Shown: one piece after another, positions 20,942 to 31,544 of the stretch
How positions within the stretch are numbered: the stretch's first letter is position 1
Layout: each line of letters opens with the position of its first letter
Assembly (NCBI GenBank): GCA_001724265.1
Contig: MEDY01000060.1
Location: 37,339 to 101,338 of the forward strand
Direction of reading: 5' to 3'
Origin: Rhizaria sp. SCN 62-66
Taxonomy: Eukaryota > Rhizaria, unplaced
DNA length: 64,000 bases
Translations under genes and position numbers: made by a program
Notes under the pieces: generated by a model
The model's input: the letters and a program-made list of their open reading frames with translations, nothing else
The model's database searches: none
What the model was told of the DNA's origin: nothing

Positions 20942-22198
20942 ATGAGTTCCCAGGAGTCCCACTTTACGGGCACTGCGTTTACGCTGTTTGACTTCAACTC
21001 AACCGCGTCTTCGTCCTCCACAACCGCGGTGAGCGCGACGTCCGTGCAGACCGTGCTCGTGCAAGGCAAGGTCGCCGCCGCCATCGCCGCTGAGAAGGAC
21101 GCTCTGGCGCACCTCGACGCGCTCTCAGACCAGATCCTCGCCCACTACAGCGCCGACGCCCCCGAGTTATCTAAAACCACTGCCTTCGCGTTCCCCGAGC
21201 TGCCCGCGAAGCTCGCCGAGCCCGCGACCGCGGATCCTGTCGCCATGCTGGCCGCCGACTACGCGCGCGTCTGCGCCGCCAACGCCGAGCTGGTGGCAAC
21301 CACGCGCGGGCTGCAACAGATGAACGCCGAGCTGGCCATTTACGCCCAGCGCTTGCTCGCGCAGCTGGCGAAGTTCACCCCCACTGCCCCCGCGCCGCCG
21401 CTGCCGCTGCTCAAGGCCGCCGCTGCCGGCACCGCTGCTTTCGCCTCCGCCTCCACGGCAAACGCGGTCAACGCCGCCGTCCGCGCCCCCGGCGGCAAGC
21501 GTACCACTGCTGCGACGGCGACACAGGCGCTGGAGGACGATGCCCTGCCCTTTATCCCTGCGGCGTTTGTCCCTCTGCTGCGCGCTGCGCCCGGTGGGGC
21601 GTTTGACGACGCGTGCGGTGTCTGCTGTGAGATCCGCGCACTGACCGCCGTGCCGCTCCCCGCCGGCCCCATCTGCCCGCCTACATCCGCCGCCAGCGCC
21701 AGCGCTTCCACTGCGACCGCACATGCGACTACGACGGCCGCGTTGCTGGACGACACACTTCTCGCACGCGCCGTCCTCCCCGGATCTTTCGGCGCCGCCG
21801 GTGGCGCTGCCGCTGCCGGCGACGGTGGCGACGGAGCGACTGACCCGGCGGACCCGGCGGCGGCGCCCGCGGTCGTGGCGGCCGCGGCGGCGCGCGCGGC
21901 CCGCGCCTGGGCCGCTGCAGAGGCCGCCCACACCGACAGCGTCCGCGCCCACGACCGCGCCGCCTCCTCAGACTCTACTACCGCAGCCACCGGCGAGTCT
22001 GCTGCGACAGGGACTGGCGCTGAGGCTGCTGGTGACGGCGAGGACGAGGACGGGGAGGCGGCTCAGAGTGGCGGGAAGAAGAGTGGTTGGGGCGCGACGT
22101 CGATGCGCGTGGCGTTGTGGGCGGTTCTCATGTCTGCGGTCGCCGCGGATGTGCTGCTGCGAGAGCGCGCGCTCAAGCTCGAGTATTTCCACACGTAA
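20942..22198 (+). CDS. Alanine-rich coiled-coil protein with C-terminal membrane segment, unknown
   Basis: 418 residues from the ATG at 20942, which sits at the end of a CT-rich leader. After a short segment with TAFTLFDFN comes an amphipathic helical region (about 40-165) containing IAAEKDALAHLDALSDQI and TRGLQQMNAELAIYAQRL. A small Cys-containing block ACGVCCEIRAL follows, then a long Ala/Asp/Glu-rich linker. Near the C-terminus a hydrophobic helix (MRVALWAVLMSAVAADVLL) is followed by a short charged tail, giving a tail-anchored layout. I recognise no family. The stop is TAA. Confidence 0.65.
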   Translation: MSSQESHFTGTAFTLFDFNSTASSSSTTAVSATSVQTVLVQGKVAAAIAAEKDALAHLDALSDQILAHYSADAPELSKTTAFAFPELPAKLAEPATADPVAMLAADYARVCAANAELVATTRGLQQMNAELAIYAQRLLAQLAKFTPTAPAPPLPLLKAAAAGTAAFASASTANAVNAAVRAPGGKRTTAATATQALEDDALPFIPAAFVPLLRAAPGGAFDDACGVCCEIRALTAVPLPAGPICPPTSAASASASTATAHATTTAALLDDTLLARAVLPGSFGAAGGAAAAGDGGDGATDPADPAAAPAVVAAAAARAARAWAAAEAAHTDSVRAHDRAASSDSTTAATGESAATGTGAEAAGDGEDEDGEAAQSGGKKSGWGATSMRVALWAVLMSAVAADVLLRERALKLEYFHT

Positions 22199-22891
22199 GC
22201 GGATGTGCTGCGATGCAACAATTGCCGAGGTCAAGCTCGAGTAAGTTCACACATATCACACAGTACACCACTGTCCCCACACCGCTTACTGTATGATAAT
22301 GCACTGCCGTCATAGTCGTCATAATACGAGGAACGGTACACTCCAAATTAGTTATGTTTTGTGATGTGATGTGATGTTTTGTTCTGTTTCACCATAGTTA
22401 CCTAGCACAGAACGGACGAGGTGGGGACGCGGGGAATCAAACCGTGCGTGCCCCGACCGTCCGGTCAACCGACACATAGAGAGAGAAAGGCACAAGGAAG
22501 AGAAGATCCAACTGCACGCGGCAACACAACGATGTGTTTCTGTGTGTAGACTCAAATTAAATGTTTACCGTTAAGCACTGTTATGATTACACAACCACTT
22601 TTTTAAAAATACAGTACGATCCCAAATCAGTTGATCCAATAAGACTACATATTGTGTATCTATCTATACAGAAACAGGGAAAATGTAATTTAGGCAAATT
22701 GGCCAACTATCTAACAATATTAAATGCTGCGAACAGTTCCAACAAGCAAGCAAGCAAAAACAGCAAGTGTAACATCCCTGTGTTGTCCTGCTGCTGCTAC
22801 ATTGTGATGGATTGCTCCGTGGCTGTGTTCCAGCACGCGACTCGTGAGTACTGCTGTTCACGTGTTAAGCACGTGTTCTAAGTGCTCGTGC
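22199..22891. other. Convergent spacer with CACGTG cluster at its right end
   Basis: About 690 bp between the coiled-coil gene and the sphingomyelin-synthase-like gene. No gene is supported. A T-arm-like string on the minus strand near 22430 does not fold as a tRNA. Confidence 0.5.
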
Positions 22892-22909
22892 TCACGTGTA
22901 AGGCACGTG
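22859..22909. repeat. Four CACGTG palindromes in 51 bp
   Basis: CACGTG occurs at 22859, 22870, 22893 and 22904, as two near-identical CACGTG-x5-CACGTG pairs. The cluster covers the last codons of the sphingomyelin-synthase-like gene and the sequence just after its stop. CACGTG is an E-box/G-box; no evidence links it to a promoter here. Confidence 0.7.
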
Positions 22910-24378
22910 TTCGTCGAAAATGACCCACACAAGCGGCGTCGTCGTCCACGCCAGTACTACGTCCAGACTATAATGCATACGGCGCACCACAAGCAGCATA
23001 CTTGCAGCGGCCGCAGCAGCCCACGCCAGTGCGGGCACGGCGCGGCCCAGTCCGCGCGAGCACGAGCCCCGTGCACCGCCCATAGGAAGGACCCGGGGGA
23101 CGCGGCGACGCGCAGGGTTGCGCCGGGAGCCGCTGGTCTTGGCGCCAGTAGCCAGAGCACCGTCACTATGGCCGCCATCGTAGCCGTCATACGCGTTATA
23201 CACCGCGCCAGCGCCTGTGCCAGTTGCAGTGCCAGTCGCGGGGACGGCCTCTTCGTCGTTATCGTCGTCATCCTCTTCGAAGTCGCCGTTAATATCGTCC
23301 GTGATATCCCCGTTGTTGTTGCCGTCGTTGTCATGGTGATGCGTCATATCGCCGTCCGAGTCCGAGTTGTTGTCGTCATGTGTCCCCCCGGAACGCGTGC
23401 CTTCATACCACACCCCTGCCCCCGCGCCTGACGCCGCGCCCGACGCCGCGGACCCATGCGGGTACACGCGCCAGAACCGCGTGACGAGCAGCGCACAGAG
23501 CACGTACACGACGGCCTGCGCTGAGAACACAGAGTCGCCGCAGCCAGTGAGCGGCGTCGAGCCGGCGAGGCCGGGCCACGCGGCGGGCCACGGGGACAGC
23601 GCGGCGGCGGCCGCCTCCATGAGAGTGGCGGGGGGCGCGTACAAAGGCGACTGGGGACGGCACGTGTCGTTGGGGCCCGGGAGCGTGGTCGAGAGGAAAG
23701 ACGCGATACGCAGGGTCTGGACGAGGACCGAGGCGGCGGCGACGCGGCTGAGCAAGCCTACGGTCGTTACGCGCGGGGACGGTGCGGTGGGGAAGAGGAA
23801 CAGGGGGCGGCGGAGGAGAAACGAGAGCATGAAAAGCGCGGTACCGGCGATGAGGGCGGCGTGGAGAACCGCGCAAACCTGGTCCAGCAGCAGCGACGGC
23901 GTCGGGAGGAGCTCGAACCCCAGGTCGTACAACGGCTCGCGCGGAACGTGGAGGTAGTGCGCGGCGCGCGTGGCCAGGCTGTGGAGGTACTGGAACGCGT
24001 AGGCGAGGAGCAGCAGAGGACCGTGGCGGCGCAGTGCGCGGGCCTCGGCGGGCAGGTTCGCGCGCAGGGAGTGCGCCAAGCCCTGTGTTGCCGATGGCGT
24101 TGTGGGAGTGTTGTTCAAGGTGAGAGGAAGAAAGAGGGATTCAGTTGCGGATATACAACAATAGAGATGAAAGAGGATCAGGGGAGGTAAAACCAATGTG
24201 GATTTGTCAAAGTGGTGGTGGTGGGTGGTTGGCGACGTACATTGAGCGTGCTAGTGATGAAGAGCCCGGGCTCGGCAACACAAGAGCGCAGAGAGCGGCA
24301 GCAGCTGCCCGACGACGCCGCAGACGCAGACGAGGAGCGCAGATGCTTGCCCTTGCCGAGACGGTCTTCGTCACCCAT
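22892..24378 (-). CDS. Sphingomyelin-synthase-like membrane protein with altered catalytic motif (2 exons)
   Basis: Exon 1 is 24241-24378 and exon 2 is 22892-24082, joined in phase 0 across a 158-bp intron with donor GTACGT and acceptor ACACAG; 442 residues. Several membrane helices surround LRIASFLSTTLPGPNDTC, matching the R-x-x-T-x-LP-x-P block of sphingomyelin synthases (PAP2-C). The two active-site blocks are CGDSVFSAQAVVY and MHYSLDVVLAW. Known enzymes read CGD-x-x-FSGHT in the first, so the catalytic His is replaced here by Gln; His and Asp of the second block are kept. An Asp/Asn-rich insert of about 100 residues lies between them. It may be inactive or do different chemistry. The stop is TGA. 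Confidence 0.75.
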
Positions 24379-24948
24379 TCGCGCGGGTTCTTGGCGAAGT
24401 GGGATACGCGTGAGCGGAAGAGAGAGGTTTGGGGGAGGACGCGGTGGTGCACCAGAGCGCGGGAGAGGAGGTGACTGACTGCAGTGACGAAGTGAGGCAA
24501 AAGAGGTCAACTTTGTGAGAGGATTTGAAGGCATAAACCGCGACCACTGAAGCTATAATAAGAAATCCACACATAGAAATGACGTTTAATTAATAGAGCT
24601 CTACATAATCTTTATTTGTCGATCTCAGGTGAGATTGCGTATCGGAAATTCAAACGCGCCACACACCCAAAACCGTTTTCGTTCCGCATCGTGATTGGAG
24701 CTAGCAGTGAGCAGCTTCATTAAAACATATCTACCGAGAGATATACTCGAAATTATAGCGATATTTCTTCTGAACCTGGTTATATTTGCAGTACGTCTAT
24801 TATATCAATTTATTACTCATACACAGACACACGTCTATACGTATTTTCAGCTTCTTTTCGCACCCAGTCGATTTTGAACTTGATCAAACCCTCCAAAGCC
24901 TCCAACAGTCCTGCAGCGCTTCTCGTCTGCGCACCTGACGTCTGCGCG
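24379..24948. promoter_or_regulatory. Divergent promoter region, SMS-like gene / DNAAF4
   Basis: 570 bp between divergent starts, increasingly AT-rich rightward. It must contain both promoters; no X-box-like inverted repeat could be picked out by eye. Confidence 0.35.
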
Positions 24949-27900
24949 ATGCCCATCACCCCTGCCTTTACTTGGGAGCAGACGGACGACACCGTCAAGG
25001 TTGTCATCAAGTCCGTCTCCATCAGCAAGGCCAGTCTCTCTCTCTACGGTACGTTTTTGTATTTTCAACACACGCTTGCAGTTACTCACTTAGGCCTGCA
25101 TCCCACATGACATCCCAACCGCGCTCATCGCATGTACCGCTTTGTCTACTGCTTTTGTTGCTTGCGCGCGCAGTCTCTGATGTGTTTGTGAAGCTGAGCT
25201 CGCCACCTCTGCTGCTGCAGCTCGACCTCCTCCACCCCGTCGTGCCTTCTCGCTCCCGCGCCGTCGTCGTCCCGGGCGGCGTCGAACTCCACCTCCGGAA
25301 GGCCACCACCACGGCAACTACCGGCGCTGATGCCGCGTGGTCCGCGCTGCAGCTGCCTGCGGCGACTCCGGCGCAGGCGCGGTTATAGCGGCGCGCGGCG
25401 TCGATCGCTGCCCAGGACGCCGCCGCGGCCGCCGCGCGCGCCGCGGCCGCCGCGCGCGCGTCTGAGCGCAAGGCGGCCGCACGCGAGGCCGACTGGGACC
25501 TGGAGGCGCGCATGCGGCTGCTCGGCGAGCGGATCGTCCAAGAGGAGCGCGATGCTGCTGTTGGGGACCTCCTAGCATTGCATCCTCCCACTGCCACTTC
25601 TAACAACAACAGTCACAACAAAAACCGTAACAAGCAACTGATGGATGGTGATAGTGCTGCCGTGAGCGCTGCGAAAGTGGGGCCCGTTGCAGCGGACGCG
25701 GCAGATGACAAGCGTGGCGCGACCGCAACCGCATCCGACGCAGCCTCCGTCTCTAGTAGCACCCCCTCACCGGCTGCGTCTCCTGCACCTGCGGTCGTTG
25801 CGAAGCCTACTGCTGCTGCTGCTGCGACAACTCGCGTTCTGCCGCCGCCGCGCGTTCTGCCGCCCCCGCGCCGCGCCGCCGGCTCCGCGGCTGCCGCGCC
25901 CGTGCTCGTTTCCTTCACCGCGCGCACCGGGCCGTTGGCCCACTTGCCCGCGCGTGAAGCCGCCGACCGGAAGGCCCTGCTCACGGTCCGTGCTCTCACC
26001 CGCGCCCGGCTCCGCGGCGGCCACGGCGGCGGCCAAGGGAGCGCCGGGGGCGGCGCGGTGGGCGAGGACGGGCTGAGCGAAAGCGAGCGTGTTGCGTGGG
26101 CTTACAAAGACAAAGGCGACGCGTTCGCGCGTGAGGGCGCGCTTAAGTCCGCTGTGGAGGCGTATACGCACGCGCTTGCGCTGGATGGATTCTGCGGGGA
26201 CGCGCTGGCCAACAGGGCGGCGGCGAGGCTCCGGGCCGCGGCGGAGGCCTGGGGAGCGACGGCGGGCGCGGTCGCGGTCGAGCTGCCAGCGCCGGTCTAC
26301 ATCGCCGCGCCTGCAGCAGCCTCTGCTCGTGCGGCTGTGTCCGCATCTGGTGACGGGGAGCAGCAGCAGCATCAGCAGCAGCAGGATGACAAGAAGTCTC
26401 AGAACGACGACAATGAAGAAGAGGAGGAGGAAGAGCATTTTGATAGCGCCACTGCCTCCACCACTACCACTGTTGATCCCGAGCCTAAACCGGAGTCTGA
26501 GCCTGAGTCTGCGCAAGTAGGTGAGGAGGATTTCATGGCGCTGCTTGCGCTGCCGTCCCCTGTCAAGCCCTCCGCGCCCGCACCGATGCCCACGGTCGCC
26601 GCGCCTCTCGCCTGTCGCCCCGCTCTTGCGGCCGCGGCGGCGCATTTGGCCGGCGCAACTGCCGGTGGCGCGGCTGCCAACTCTGGTGCGGCTGCAGCGG
26701 CGCTTGCTGCGGCGGCGGCGGACACGGCGGCCGCGGTGGGCGCCGCGCGTGGTGAGCTGCGGCTATGTGTTGCCGACTGTACGCGTGCTCTGCGGATGAC
26801 GCGCGAGGGCCTCCACGTGCCCATGCGCAAGGTACGAACAACGTAGTGCAAAAAAAACAATATATTATATTATATAATCTAACTTAATTTAACTTCATTG
26901 ACCTTACTCACACTTTTGTTGTTGATGATACTGTTTTTGTTGTTGTTTTCTTTGATTTTGTGCAGATTCACTTCACGGTGAAGCTGCTGACTCGTCGCGC
27001 GCAGGCGCTCGCGCTCTTGGGCCAGCCCGCCGCCGGTGCCGCCGACGCCCGTCTCGCGACTCAGCTGCTGCCGGCCCTGCGCACCGAGGCCGCAGCCCAC
27101 GACGCGCAGTTAGCGCGCATCGCGGCGGACCTCGCGCCCGCGGACAGTGCTGACGCCGCCTCCACTGCCGCGGCGACACCGACCAGCGCGCTCGTGACGC
27201 CCGCCACCGCCGCCGCCGCCGCTGCCACTGCTGTGGTGGCTGTTACTCCCACGACTGCCGCGGCGTCCGCGTCCGCTGCTGCGTCCGCGGCTGCTGCGTC
27301 GGTGGCTGCTGTGGCGGCTCCCGGCGTGACCGCCGCTGCCGCCGAGGCCGAGGCCGCCGCGGTGCTCCGCCTGTCCGCGGATTTGACTCGCCGCGGTGCG
27401 CTCTTATCCCGCTGCGCACCGGCCGCGGACGCCGCGGTGGCCGCCGCCGCTGCTGTGGCGCGGATGCTGCGGCGCGCGCTGGCGCAATCCGGCACTCTCG
27501 GCGCCAGGGCACTCGGCGCCACTGTGCGCGTGCGTGCGCCGCTGCGCTGGCTCCAGTCCGCGGGCCTCATCCCCGCTGCCACAGTAAGTACAGGCAACGG
27601 CGACGCACAGGAACCGGAGGTTGCTGACGGTGGCGATGACTGTGATGATGATGATTTCCGCATCGATGTGGGTGCGCTGTGTGCTTCGGCGGCGGTGCTC
27701 TGCCCTTCCTCTGCCCCCTTAACTGCACGTTTGACTTGCGGGACCGCGACTGCGAACGCACGTGTGACAGCGAGCGCCGACGTGGCATTTACTCGTCTAG
27801 TTGCGTGGGCGCTGCGTGCGCTGTCAGTCGTGCTCACAGTCACCCCTGCACACGCGCGCGCGCTCTCACAGCGGGCTACGTTGTTGCACACCGTCGGTGC

Positions 27901-30051
27901 CGCCGCCGCCGCCGCAGCGGCGGGCAAACAGCCCGCCCAGCGCGCAGCCCTCACTAAGCTGTACGTGTAACTATTAAAAAAACACGATCGCTGTTTATCC
28001 ATGCTAATTTATTTCTAAGTTGAATATATCTAATCTTACTCTCATATCTCTACCTCACTCTTATTTCTTTTCAATTCACTTCACAGTGCGTTGACGATGT
28101 GGTGCGCTGCGGCGGCGGACGCTTCCGCCGCACTCGCTCTGGTGGCTGACGCGCCTAGCGCCGCGCGTCGCGTGCGCGTGCCGCGCTCTGCACTGGCGCC
28201 CGCCGCGGATGCTGCGTCGGGCGTGACGCAGCCCAATAGCGACGACGATGAGCGCGATGAGTTCAACTCGTACGTCCTTCTCTATGCTCGACAAAGCGTG
28301 ACATGCGACGCGTAATTGACTTGACTGCTATCAAACTGCTGGTGTGTTTTGGTGCTATGTTCACTCGATCGAATTATCATAGATCAAACTTGTTTCTGAA
28401 CGGTATTCACATGTCTTTGTCAATTTTGTGTTCTTCTATTTCTGTTTTTGCGCCGCTCAACAGTGAGCAGCTGGGCAAGGGCTCCGCCATGGACGGCATG
28501 AACACCAACGGCGGCTCCGCCTCCTCCGGTCTTTCATCTGCCCTGACCACCGCTGCGGTCTCCGGTCCCACAGCGGGCGCGGTCGCCGTCCCCGCCACCG
28601 ACGCCGACGCCGCCGCCGCCCAAGCCGAGGTCGACAAGATCATCTCCGACGCCGCCGCGCGCTCCCCCGGCTCTGCGGGCGCGGGCGGCGCGGGCGGCGT
28701 CTGGCGCACCGCGGCCGAGCGCGAGGCCGCCGCGGCACAGGACTCAGCCGCGCTGGCGGCGGCGCGGTCGTTTGAGCCTCTTGAGCGCCAGAGGCTGCAT
28801 CTCACGGCGCCCGCGGCCGCGCCCTGGCTCGTGGCAGCGCTCGCTGCGCCCGCCGTCACCGCGGTCGCCGCTGCAGTATCAGGTCAGAATCAGAGCCACA
28901 GTGCGACTGCGGCGACTTCGGCCGCGACAGCGGCTGTTGTGGCTGCGGTGCGCAGCGCCGGCGTCCGCGCCGCCGCAGTCGAGGCGCTGCCGCCCCGTAC
29001 GGCCGCCATCGCCGCGGCGACGGCCGCGCGCGCCGCCGCTCTGTGGGCGATTGGCGAGACCCTGGCCCACGCCTCCTCCGGCTCCTCCGCGGCCGCCGTC
29101 GCCGCGGCCGGCGCTGGCGCTGGCGCCGGCGTGGGCTTAGCCGAGGGGCTCGCGGCCGTGTCGGCTGCGGTCCGTGGCGACCTGGCCGCTTTACCGGGGC
29201 TTTTGTCGGCCGCGGCGGGCAGCGCGCCGGCGGACCGCGAGCTCGCCGCCGCTGCGGCCACGGCGGCCGCGGCGGTGACCGCGACCCCGCCCGCGCCCGT
29301 GCCCGCCGCGGCCGCGCTCGTGCTGTTGCGCGGCGCTGCGGCAGCTGCTGCGTGCGCCACGGCGTCGTGGGCCGTTGAGGAAGCCGCGGCGGTGGCGCAC
29401 GCAAGCGCGCTGGAGAGGCTGCTGGGGCAGGCGCAGCGAGCGCACGCCGCCGGGGCGTTTGGGAAGGCGACGGAGGCGTGGGGCGCGGTGATAGAGAAGA
29501 TCACCGCCGCTGCTAACAGCAGTTCTAGCGCAAGCAGCACTTCCAGTAGCAATAGCTCTGCGGGCGTCGATGTGGCTGCGCTGGCGTTGACTTGGGCGAA
29601 CCGCGCCGCGTCGCTGTTGCGGGCTGGAAAGGCGCGGGAGGCCGTTGTTGACTGCTCGCGCGCCGCGGACGCTCTTCGCGATCAACTCACCCTTCGTCAA
29701 AACATCAATAATGCCAGCGCACCCTCAAACACTCACACAAGCACGAGTAGGGCGAATAGTGCGGTGAATCGTGCGGTGCTTGAGCGGGCGTTGGTGGCCG
29801 TGCTGGCCCGTCGCGCCGCGGCTCGCATGCGCGTGGCACTCCCCGCAACCGCCGCGGCGACCCCGGCCGCGGCCGCCGCGCTGGTGGCCGCGACTGCCGC
29901 GGCGGCGGCGGCGGACTTGCGCGAGGCGTGCGCCGTGGCGGAGGAGTCTGGAGCCGTGGGTGACCGGGAGCGTTTGGCACTGATGCAAGACCTCAAGCGG
30001 CTGCAGGACGCCACCGCCGCGGCGGGCACCGCGCAAAGGGCCGATGCGTGA
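24949..30051 (+). CDS. DNAAF4: Dynein axonemal assembly factor 4 (DYX1C1), five exons, very long form
   Basis: Exons are 24949-25048, 25174-26831, 26966-27960, 28087-28269 and 28464-30051; all phases match, and every intron starts GTACG and ends CAG. About 1507 residues with one in-frame UAG at codon 105. The N-terminal CS domain shows MPITPAFTWEQTDD, then SDVFVKLSSPPLLLQLDL. A helical charged region follows, then VSFTARTGPLAHLPARE, a family block before the TPRs, then the TPR WAYKDKGDAFAREGALKSAV and LANRAAARLRAA. After an acidic insert, CVADCTRALRMTREG and the helix across exons 2/3 complete the domain. The family is normally about 420 residues and pre-assembles flagellar dynein arms with HSP90. 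The extra 850 residues are Ala-rich and end in another TPR-like unit (about 1294-1480). The stop is TGA. Confidence 0.82.
25386..25388 (+). other. In-frame UAG codon 105 of DNAAF4
   Basis: TAG lies between the CS domain and the charged helix. The same frame continues for about 480 codons into the TPR region, and the residues on both sides (ARL before, RRAASIAAQD after) fit the family's helix at this point. The surrounding sequence is GC-rich, unlike the AT-rich introns, so a splice event here is unlikely. Confidence 0.75.
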
Positions 30052-31544
30052 GAGCACGGCTTAACATACGCGGGCTTCGGCGTGTGTGACTGTGCTAATT
30101 GTCGCTAGTGATGAGCATGCGCTGCATATGCATTCATTCGCGTCATCGTGCGGACTCGGGCGGTGTGTTTCCGCCTTATAATTGAGGTGAAACTGTTTTG
30201 GATCTGGAACAAAGTGGAAACGATTGCGGAAGCAGGTATTCTACACATTTTTTAGTCGTGGAGGGTGTAGTGCCGACCGGATGTTAACCAACATAGTGCC
30301 GCAACAGCTTGTTTCGCGATCACTTGCACACAGACTCACCGTGTTTACTTCAAACCGTTCGTGTATGTTTTATGATACTATAGTTGAGTCGCGCACCCGT
30401 AGCTCCACTTGAAGAAGCATTTTATTGTAATGTCACCTCAATGACGACGTCGATCAGACCACGCAGTCATGGAGGGCGAATTCGCGTACAAGCCGTTATT
30501 AATAGATTTCGTACGCTAATTGATTTAATTGCTTCATTATGGCGTTTTTCTTGAGTTGGTTAAGCTTGTTTTTGGTTTACATTTGATTAGCCAGCTATAT
30601 TCCCGCTTTTCATATCGTTCTGTGGTTTCCACCACAAACGGATTCCTCCTTGCGTGCTGTTTGCATCACGAAGGATATACTCCTTACTTCAACATGCTAA
30701 TAGATATCAAACCATGTTTATCGTTAAAACGCGTTTTGTTTTATTGCAAAACATTTTATATAAAACAAAAGAAAGTTATTTCATAGAAGTATCGTCGATG
30801 ATCCGCTCGGCCATTGTCCCCTTGCACTTCGGACCGAAAAATGACCGAGCGTGGCGACCTGCGTCCGTCGCCAGTTGGGTGGGGTGGCGTCAAAAGCACG
30901 ACGGCGCCCCGGAGGTTTTTGGCCATTGCACTGTGCTTATGTATCGCTTAATCCGTGCATTTTTGCGGTAGGAGGGTGACTATTATTAGCACTTCTTTTT
31001 ATCGACACCAATATTTCCCGTGGGGAGCGGGTGTGAAGACGGCACTGGGTCATTTCCTTTTGGCGAGACATGGCCCTCCCTACACCCCCCTCCCTCGCTT
31101 TCATTTGTTTGCCTCTTCTCCAGCGCCAATCGGCCACCAGTTGTTCTATGTTTATTTGTTTCACCGCATTTTCTTGCGTTGTCCTCTATCCAAGTGTTAA
31201 GTGTTTGAGTTGCGCTTGTTAGTATGCCTTTTTTACCTTCTTTTCTCTCACCGCAACTCCACCGACTCTCCCCTTTTGACCCTCTTGCTCCGCGTCCCCG
31301 ATGAAGCCCCAAACACACCCCGACCTGGACGAGAGATCGTTGTCGTGGTATATTGGGTTGGCTTCTATCTTTTTTTCGTGCTGCTTTCGCTTCGAATTGC
31401 GGCCAGTGTCCGAGTTGAGGTCTTCTTCCTCTTTCCACGTGACACACCCCTCCAACTCTATTAGCTGCGCTTCTGACTCGGTTTTTGCCTCCGGGTTCAC
31501 TTCGTTTGCCGTTTCCCGCTCTCCCGAGCTTATCTTTCTGCGCA
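30052..31544. other. Gene-poor AT-rich region with one GC-rich island
   Basis: About 1.5 kb without a supported protein gene. It includes a GC-rich island at about 30800-30920 (separate entry). From about 31050 to 31540 the sequence is pyrimidine-rich and is probably the long 5' leader of the zinc-finger gene. Confidence 0.5.
30804..30920 (+). ncRNA. Candidate structured RNA: three consecutive hairpins then a T run
   Basis: In a GC-rich island within AT-rich DNA, three inverted repeats follow each other directly: 30804-30815 with 30840-30851 (12 bp, one mismatch), 30852-30858 with 30867-30873 (7 bp, perfect), and 30881-30891 with 30900-30910 (11 positions, one mismatch and one G-U). A TTTTT run at 30916-30920 could end RNA polymerase III transcription. 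The first loop contains TTGCACTTCGG, slightly like U1 snRNA stem-loop 2, but no U1 5' end is found nearby. The family is unknown. Confidence 0.4.

Noticed and set aside
22410-22480. tRNA-like T-arm string on the minus strand
   Set aside because: The arms around the loop do not pair and no acceptor or anticodon stem could be placed.
30820-30835. U1 snRNA stem-loop 2 resemblance
   Set aside because: No U1 5' end (ACTTACCTG-like) or Sm site in the expected positions; the similarity is limited to about ten bases.
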